A stretch of DNA of 11,179 nucleotides, taken from NCBI GenBank assembly GCA_021786555.1, contig JAJYNB010000251.1, forward strand, positions 1 to 11,179. The letters run 5' to 3'. The notes below the pieces were generated by a model that did not search any database, was not told the DNA's origin, and worked only from the letters and a program-made list of their open reading frames with translations. Source of the stretch: Bacillota bacterium. Lineage in GTDB: Bacteria; Bacillota; Desulfitobacteriia; Desulfitobacteriales; JAJXUE01. Shown one piece after another: positions 7,245-11,179 of this stretch. The translations under genes were made by a program, and so were the position numbers. Numbering within the stretch: position 1 is the stretch's first letter; each line of letters opens with the position of its first letter.

Positions 7245-7345
7245 TTGTTTTCAGATTTGTACTGCTCAGGAGTGAGAGCCTGAACGAGAGAAGGGTTTAT
7301 GGTCCAGAGGTATTCCTGAATTCTGACTCCTGAATACCTGAACGA

Positions 7346-7417
7346 TTGAGTCACTTGGGGACGGTTCCTGATTGACTCAAAAGTGAGCCATTGGAGAACC
7401 GTCCCCAAGTGACTCAA
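7346..7417. repeat. REP/MITE-like palindromic element, copy 2 (inverted relative to copy 1)
   Basis: A 72-bp element with perfect 22-bp terminal inverted repeats: 7346-7367 (TTGAGTCACTTGGGGACGG plus TTC) and its reverse complement at 7396-7417. The 28-bp centre (7368-7395) carries a second small hairpin, GACTCAAAAGTGAGCC. Over 64 bases it equals the reverse complement of copy 1 at 5346-5409. It is the complete version of the element, since copy 1 is eight bases short on one side. Confidence 0.88.
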
Positions 7418-7487
7418 AGAAGCGCACTCTCAAAAGTAAAGCGGCGGCCTACGGCGACTGCATAGAGGCCACTTGTACGGCCTGCCA

Positions 7488-7558
7488 GTCCAGCACTCAG
7501 CTAATACTGAGTGCTGGAACTTGGGAATCCTCGCGTTTCAACGCGGGGAGGAAGTCAA
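7488..7558 (+). mobile_element. possible IS200/IS605-type right-end remnant (omega-RNA-like hairpins)
   Basis: Two hairpins in tandem: TCCAGCACTCAG (7489-7500) with CTGAGTGCTGGA (7507-7518), a perfect 12-bp stem with a 6-base loop, then CCTCGCGT (7529-7536) with ACGCGGGG (7541-7548), followed by AGGAAGTCAA. A GC-rich hairpin followed by GGGGAGGAtGTCAA-like sequence is what I know from right ends of IS200/IS605 elements carrying tnpB, where the same region forms the 3' part of omega RNA; a TCAA cleavage site is known for IS608. No tnpA or tnpB coding sequence is present, so if correct this is an orphan end. The amidohydrolase remnant begins immediately after TCAA (7555-7558), as expected for an insertion junction. 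Confidence 0.4.
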
Positions 7559-7559
7559 G

Positions 7560-7838
7560 GGTGACGACTATGGGGTAACGGGTGTGCCCATGGGTTTGCC
7601 TCTGGCGGAATTGCTGCTGCTGCGGCGGGCCGGCTTGACCCCGCTCCAGGTCATTCAGGCCGCTACCCTGAACTCTGCCAGGGCAGTCGGGCACGAACAG
7701 GAACTGGGCAGTTTGGAACCCGGTAAAGCGGCTGATATCCTTATAGTCCGGGCGGACCCTCTGCGGGACTTAACCAATCTGCGCACAGTCAAAGGGGTGA
7801 TTTTCCAGGGCAAACTGCTGCGTTGGGAAAAACAGTGA
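7560..7838 (+). pseudogene. C-terminal remnant of an amidohydrolase-family gene
   Basis: About 92 codons read as the tail of a metal-dependent amidohydrolase (imidazolonepropionase/prolidase-like): GLTPLQVIQAATLNSARAVG, then LGSLEPGKAADILIV and NLRTVKGVIFQGKLL. Full members have about 400 residues. The metal-binding HxH, lysine and aspartate segments lie further upstream in the family and are missing, so the product cannot be active. An ORF can be extended back to TTG 7473, but that part translates hairpin sequence of the repeat mosaic and has no ribosome site. The gene was probably cut by a mobile element or deletion whose right junction is near 7559. The remaining codons are clean (no stop or frameshift), suggesting a fairly recent event. 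Confidence 0.75.
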
Positions 7839-7940
7839 ACGCTAAGGGCAGGGGCATGGCTGAAGTATAAATTTAAGCATTTCTCCACATGATTATGGAA
7901 GAATAGGCTAAATTAGTCATTGTCTGAATAGATTAATAAA

Positions 7941-7969
7941 TTGGATTACGGACATAATTGTAGTAAAAT
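7941..7969 (+). promoter_or_regulatory. candidate sigmaA promoter for the membrane-protein gene
   Basis: TTGGAT (7941-7946) and TAAAAT (7964-7969) are separated by 17 bases. Transcription would start near 7976, almost at the GTG start codon at 7978, which would make the transcript nearly leaderless. Confidence 0.45.
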
Positions 7970-7977
7970 AAGCAGAT

Positions 7978-8628
7978 GTGGGGAAATTTGTCGAAAAGGT
8001 AGTGGTTATAATTTTAAAGCCGGCCTTACTCGCCCAACGCCCTAACAGGGAAGTTCTTATCGGGTTGTTAATTCTAGCTTGTTTCGGTGCAGCCTTGGTT
8101 TGTTCAGTGGCAGTGTCCTTGCTCACAGTCAACGTCACGGCGATTACTACCCAAGACAACGTGGATTTTTTGGTTAAGGCCAACAAGGAAGTGTTTGACC
8201 TTGTTCCGGGCGATGTGCTGCGGATTGAGCGCACCCCTGCCAAGAAAGCATTTACCGGCCAGGATATGGAGATCATGAAGATTTATACCACTCAAGGATT
8301 TATCTATGCCGTACCCGATGATCCCTACTATGCTGAGACACAGCAGCTGGCAAACGCTGCGCTGCGGCTAAACGGGGACTTGGATCAGGCGGGCAGCCAG
8401 GTCTGGATGAAACAAGGCAATGAGACAACCCTGGATTCCCTGAAACAAAAAGGCTATGCCATTGGTACTCAGGAAAACAAGCGGCCCCTGCTGTTTGCGC
8501 TTTTGGGCCTGCAAAATTTCCTCCTGGTTGGTGCCGGGTTGGGGATGCTGCTGCTGGTTTTCCCGTTTCGTATGGAGAAAGATGCGGAAAGATCCCCCGT
8601 CACAACCCGCGTCAAACAGCTGGCGTAA
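7978..8628 (+). CDS. two-TM membrane protein of unknown function
   Basis: I do not recognise this family. The 216-residue product has a short cytoplasmic-type N-terminus with basic residues (K14, R21, R24), a hydrophobic helix at about 26-50, a soluble segment of about 120 residues with many charged residues (54-170), a second helix at about 171-196 and a basic/acidic tail. The likely topology is both ends in the cytoplasm and the middle domain outside. The middle segment has no cysteines or recognisable catalytic motif. The start is uncertain: GTG 7978 is the first in-frame start after a stop (TAA 7969-7971) and has no ribosome site; the next candidate, GTG 8002, has AAAAGG too close in front. 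Continuous coding sequence with two well-placed helices supports a real gene. It stands alone between the amidohydrolase remnant and a heptamer array, and no partner is suggested by context. Confidence 0.7.
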   Translation: MGKFVEKVVVIILKPALLAQRPNREVLIGLLILACFGAALVCSVAVSLLTVNVTAITTQDNVDFLVKANKEVFDLVPGDVLRIERTPAKKAFTGQDMEIMKIYTTQGFIYAVPDDPYYAETQQLANAALRLNGDLDQAGSQVWMKQGNETTLDSLKQKGYAIGTQENKRPLLFALLGLQNFLLVGAGLGMLLLVFPFRMEKDAERSPVTTRVKQLA

Positions 8629-8631
8629 GAC

Positions 8632-8848
8632 GAGGTCCGAGGTCCGAGGTCCGAGGTCCGAGGTCCGAAGTCCGAGGTCCGAGGTCCGAAGTCCGAAGTC
8701 CGAGGTCCGAAGTCCGAGGTCCGAAGTCCGAGGTCCGAAGTCCGAGGTCCGAAGTCCGAGGTCCGAAGTCCGAGGTCCGAAGTCCGAAGTCCGAGTTCCG
8801 AAGTCCGAGGTCCGAAGTCCGAGTTCCGAGGTCCGAAGTCCGAAGTCT
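8632..8848. repeat. tandem array of 31 heptamers, GAGGTCC / GAAGTCC
   Basis: Thirty-one contiguous 7-bp units (217 bases) start three bases after the membrane-protein stop. Fifteen are GAGGTCC, thirteen GAAGTCC, two GAGTTCC (8793-8799, 8821-8827) and the last GAAGTCT. The first five are all GAGGTCC, while units 11-22 (8702-8785) strictly alternate GAGGTCC and GAAGTCC, giving a 14-bp period. Long ORFs cross it on both strands (8456-8917 on +, 8368-8910 on -), giving 7-residue peptide repeats; these are artefacts of the period. Confidence 0.96.
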
Positions 8849-8931
8849 GAGCTAAGCGAAAAAGAGAGGCCCTTCCTCGCGGAGGTAACGGGTTCGGTTT
8901 TGGGGTGCAAAACCTAAAATAACAAGCAGAT

Positions 8932-8970
8932 TAGCATGCGGTTCAGCACATGAATTAGCATGCTATTTTT
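8932..8970 (+). terminator. possible terminator-like hairpin
   Basis: TAGCATGC (8932-8939) pairs with GCATGCTA (8958-8965) and TTTTT follows (8966-8970). The 18-base loop and modest stem make termination uncertain. ATTAGCATGC is also a direct repeat (8930-8939 and 8954-8963), so the structure may be a protein-binding site instead. Confidence 0.35.
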
Positions 8971-9097
8971 CCGCCTGCACCAAGCCCTTGAACTTCTGTG
9001 TAGGTATTAAATCCTGCAATGGGGTAGTAGCTACGCCGGCGGGATATGCTGTCTGCAGGGCTGGGTCCGATATTGTTAAGAAGTCTAAAATAATAAA
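8971..9097. other. intergenic stretch with no supported gene
   Basis: No ORF with a plausible start and ribosome site is present. A TTG-initiated frame of about 40 codons can be read from 8987 but has no ribosome site and no recognisable product. The sequence becomes AT-rich towards the promoter at 9098. Confidence 0.4.
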
Positions 9098-9126
9098 TTG
9101 AAATTTTCACGAAATTGAATTATCAT
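9098..9126 (+). promoter_or_regulatory. candidate sigmaA promoter for glcD-glcF
   Basis: TTGAAA (9098-9103) and TATCAT (9121-9126) are separated by exactly 17 bases in an AT-rich stretch. This predicts a start near 9133 and a leader of about 130 bases before glcD. Confidence 0.5.
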
Positions 9127-9130
9127 ATGG

Positions 9131-9150
9131 CTAGGTGGCCTTACCACTAG
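9131..9150. promoter_or_regulatory. imperfect palindrome at the predicted transcription start, possible operator
   Basis: CTAGGTGG (9131-9138) and CCACTAG (9144-9150) are inverted around CCTTA, with one unpaired G. The position immediately downstream of the candidate -10 box suits a repressor site, for example for a GntR-type regulator, which commonly controls lactate/glycolate genes; no such regulator is in the window. It could equally be a small leader hairpin. Confidence 0.3.
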
Positions 9151-9260
9151 ACTGACTAGATATAGACTGCTAATTAGGTTGTTTCGTGGGAAGTGGTCAG
9201 GTTTGGCCCTTCCCCTTCTTCTACTTTCAAAAACAAGTGGTGCTTTTAGGAGGGAAAAGA

Positions 9261-10649
9261 ATGCTATCTAACCATATAATTAATGAACTTATTACGGCTT
9301 TAGGTCGAGAAAACGTTCAAACAGACAAAGAAGACCTGATCGCCTATTCTTTCGATGCTACAGCCGCTATGCACCAGCATCTCCCGGAGGTTGTAGTGAC
9401 TCCAGTTTCCACAGAACAAGTTGTTGCTATCGTTAAAATTGCTAAAGAAAATCGGGTGCCGATCTATCCAAGAGGCTCGGGAACAAATCTTAGTGGAGGG
9501 ACTATCCCTATTCAAGGTGGTATTGTTTTGTCCCTGCTCAATATGAACAAGATTATTGAAGTTGATCCAGAAAATCTAACCGCCAGCGTCCAACCTGGGG
9601 TTATCATTCAGGATTTGAACAATGCAGCGGCTAGTTGCGGTTTAATGTATCCGCCTGATCCTGGTACGGTAACGACAGCGACCATGGGGGGCTCAGTGTC
9701 GGAATGTTCCGGCGGACTACACGGCTTAAAATACGGGGTTACCAAACACTATGTGATGGGCATGCAATTAGTTTTAGCCAATGGCGAACGAATCAAGTGG
9801 GGCGGTAAAACGGTCAAGAATGTCACAGGGTATGATCTGACGGCCCTGTTTACCGGGGCAGAAGGTACGCTGGGAATTATTACTGAGATTTTGGTTAAAT
9901 TGATCCCTGTCCCGGAAACAAGGAAAAGCTTATTAGCTGTTTTTGACGACCTGGATAATGCGGGGAAGGCCATATCAGCCATCATCCGCAACAAAGTCAT
10001 ACCAGCGACTTTGGAGATTATGGACAATGTCACCCTTCGGAGCGTGGAAAAGTTTACCCACGCCGGGCTTCCACTGGAGGCTGAGGCCGTTCTACTCTGT
10101 GAAGTTGACGGTTATCGAGAGGTCGTCGACCGGGAGGCAACACTTGTTGAAAAGATCTTAAAGGAAGAAGGAGCTATTGAGGCAAAGCTAGCCAAAGACG
10201 ATAAAGACCGGGATCTTTTATGGTTTGCACGACGTAGTGCATTGCCGGCTTTGGCTCAGGAAAGGCCCACGACGGTCCTCGAAGATGCTACAGTACCGAG
10301 AAGTAATATTCCAGAAATGCTTAAAGCCATTCGGCGGATTGCCTTAAAATACAAGCTTTTAATCGGTACCTTCGGTCATGCTGGGGATGGAAATCTTCAC
10401 CCAACAATTTTAACTGACGTTCAGGATAAGGAAGAAATGGCGCGGGTGGATAAAGCCGTTGAAGAGATTTTCCAAGCAGCGCTTTCTTTAGGTGGTACCC
10501 TATCCGGTGAACACGGGATCGGGATGGCTAAGGCCAAATATCTCACCTGGGAGTTTGGGCCGGGCGGGGTCGATGTTTTGCGTCGGATTAAGGAAGCACT
10601 CGATCCTGATTATCTTCTTAACCCTGGTAAAATCATAAGGAGGGACTAA
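9261..10649 (+). CDS. glcD: FAD-linked 2-hydroxyacid oxidase subunit GlcD (D-lactate/glycolate type)
   Basis: The flavoprotein subunit of an enzyme oxidising a 2-hydroxyacid such as D-lactate or glycolate to the 2-oxoacid, passing electrons to the iron-sulfur partner GlcF. The 462 residues match the usual length. The N-terminal FAD-binding PCMH domain (about 40-215) shows YPRGSGTNLSGG (69-80), PPDPGTVTTATMGGSVSE (131-148) and GLHGLKYG (152-159). The C-terminal FAD-linked oxidase domain carries FGHAGDGNLHP (371-381) and SGEHGIG (415-421), which hold conserved active-site and metal-binding histidines. ATG 9261 is chosen for its AGGAGGG site (9248-9254, six bases away) and because the family homology starts there; an upstream in-frame GTG at 9186 would add 25 atypical residues. 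The substrate cannot be told from sequence. The gene is more AT-rich than the sdh block. glcF follows after two bases. Confidence 0.93.
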   Translation: MLSNHIINELITALGRENVQTDKEDLIAYSFDATAAMHQHLPEVVVTPVSTEQVVAIVKIAKENRVPIYPRGSGTNLSGGTIPIQGGIVLSLLNMNKIIEVDPENLTASVQPGVIIQDLNNAAASCGLMYPPDPGTVTTATMGGSVSECSGGLHGLKYGVTKHYVMGMQLVLANGERIKWGGKTVKNVTGYDLTALFTGAEGTLGIITEILVKLIPVPETRKSLLAVFDDLDNAGKAISAIIRNKVIPATLEIMDNVTLRSVEKFTHAGLPLEAEAVLLCEVDGYREVVDREATLVEKILKEEGAIEAKLAKDDKDRDLLWFARRSALPALAQERPTTVLEDATVPRSNIPEMLKAIRRIALKYKLLIGTFGHAGDGNLHPTILTDVQDKEEMARVDKAVEEIFQAALSLGGTLSGEHGIGMAKAKYLTWEFGPGGVDVLRRIKEALDPDYLLNPGKIIRRD

Positions 10650-10651
10650 AC

Positions 10652-11179
10652 GTGTCTGTTTATAGCTCCTTGACTTCTGTGAGTGATGAACTGCGCAAAT
10701 GCATGAAATGCGGAAATTGCCAGGCGGTTTGTCCTATCTATAAAGAAACCCGGCGTGAAGTTGGGGTAGCCCGGGGTAAAATAAGTTTAGTAGAAGCGAT
10801 ACTTTCCGGCCAAATGGAAATAACTGAAGGAATGGCCGAGCGCTTTTCACTTTGTACAACGTGCATGGCTTGTAATGCCATCTGTCCCTGTGGAGTACGC
10901 TTCGACCGGATTATTTTAGCGGCTCGTGCCGAAGCAGTTCGCCAAAAAGGCCTCCGTCCCATTAAGAAAATTGCCTTCAAGGCTCTTAAAATGCGGCGTT
11001 TGTTTGATGCTGGAATGAAAACGGGCAGTATTCTTCAAGGACTTGCTATGAAAAGGCTCCCGGGCAGAGGGAGCGGCGCTCGTTTACGCTTTAACATCGG
11101 CTTGGGCACGAAGAAGGTTTTCCCTAATTTAGCGAAGAAAACGCTCAGGTCGGAATTTCCTGAAGTCATAACCGTGAAG
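10652..11179 (+). CDS. glcF: iron-sulfur subunit GlcF of the 2-hydroxyacid oxidase, 5' part only
   Basis: The ORF is open to the end of the window (176 codons, no stop), so it is partial. It starts at GTG 10652, with an AAGGAGG site at 10638-10644 inside the end of glcD and a two-base gap, so the genes are surely co-transcribed. Two [4Fe-4S] ferredoxin motifs are visible: C17, C20, C23, C27-P (KCMKCGNCQAVCP) and C68, C71, C74, C78-P (LCTTCMACNAICP). This pair is characteristic of GlcF and related LutA/HdrD-like proteins; the C-terminal cysteine-rich CCG domains would lie beyond the window. Its role is to accept electrons from GlcD and pass them to quinone or another carrier. HdrD-like alternatives cannot be excluded without the C-terminus, but the glcD neighbour favours GlcF. 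Confidence 0.88.
   Translation, partial: MSVYSSLTSVSDELRKCMKCGNCQAVCPIYKETRREVGVARGKISLVEAILSGQMEITEGMAERFSLCTTCMACNAICPCGVRFDRIILAARAEAVRQKGLRPIKKIAFKALKMRRLFDAGMKTGSILQGLAMKRLPGRGSGARLRFNIGLGTKKVFPNLAKKTLRSEFPEVITVK

Noticed and set aside
7154..7417. 87-codon minus-strand ORF in the repeat mosaic
   Set aside because: It runs through three hairpins and the palindromic element; noncoding repeat sequence explains it fully.
8368..8910. Minus-strand 180-codon ORF with SDFGLRT-type peptide repeats, and the + strand ORF 8456-8917 with SEVRSPR-type repeats
   Set aside because: Both arise because a 7-bp tandem repeat without stops reads as a 7-residue repeat in every frame; neither has a ribosome site or conserved non-repeat portion.
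8987..9109. TTG-initiated frame of about 40 codons
   Set aside because: No ribosome site, no recognisable motifs, and it runs into the candidate promoter region of glcD.

Overview
The window looks like chromosome of an anaerobic Firmicute, most likely a Peptococcaceae / Desulfotomaculum-Pelotomaculum type organism. This is inferred from strong AAGGAGG-type ribosome sites, a Bacillus-type menaquinone-linked succinate dehydrogenase in the order sdhC-sdhA-sdhB, a two-gene GlcD/GlcF-type lactate or glycolate oxidase, and heavy seeding with short repeats. No 16S rRNA or other decisive marker is present, so the taxon remains an inference. All genes read on the + strand.

Layout. (1) 1-321: a probable terminator of an upstream gene, then AT-rich leader DNA. 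(2) 322-5165: a compact, probable operon of a multidomain AAA+ regulator (Rossmann-like, PAS, AAA+, Fis HTH) followed by sdhC, sdhA and sdhB. The regulator has the family's ATPase motifs, but the GAFTGA loop that contacts sigma54 is replaced by unrelated, shorter sequence. (3) 5166-5687: a mosaic of 7-bp repeats, palindromic REP/MITE-like elements and a 49-bp direct repeat. (4) 5688-6914: a complete malic enzyme gene. (5) 6915-7559: a second repeat mosaic with a 12-unit heptamer array, a strong terminator, several perfect hairpins, a second copy of the palindromic element in inverted orientation, and a sequence resembling an IS200/IS605 right end. (6) 7560-7838: the C-terminal remnant of an amidohydrolase. 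(7) 7978-8628: an unrecognised two-TM membrane protein. (8) 8632-8848: a 31-unit heptamer array. (9) 8849-9260: leader DNA with a candidate promoter and operator. (10) 9261-11179: glcD and the 5' part of glcF, visibly more AT-rich than the sdh block.

How the genes fit together. SdhCAB interconverts succinate and fumarate with the menaquinone pool, malic enzyme converts malate to pyruvate, and GlcD/GlcF oxidises a 2-hydroxyacid such as lactate to a 2-oxoacid such as pyruvate. The theme is C4-dicarboxylate/pyruvate/lactate carbon flow. The regulator, with a possible nucleotide-binding domain and a PAS domain, is well placed to tie sdh expression to redox or metabolite state, but its ligand is unknown.

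The most noteworthy points are the regulator lacking GAFTGA, and the malic enzyme gene bracketed by exact inverted copies of a 64-bp palindromic element inside repeat mosaics. No complete transposase, CRISPR array, tRNA or rRNA was seen, and there is no clear case for a new multi-gene system.
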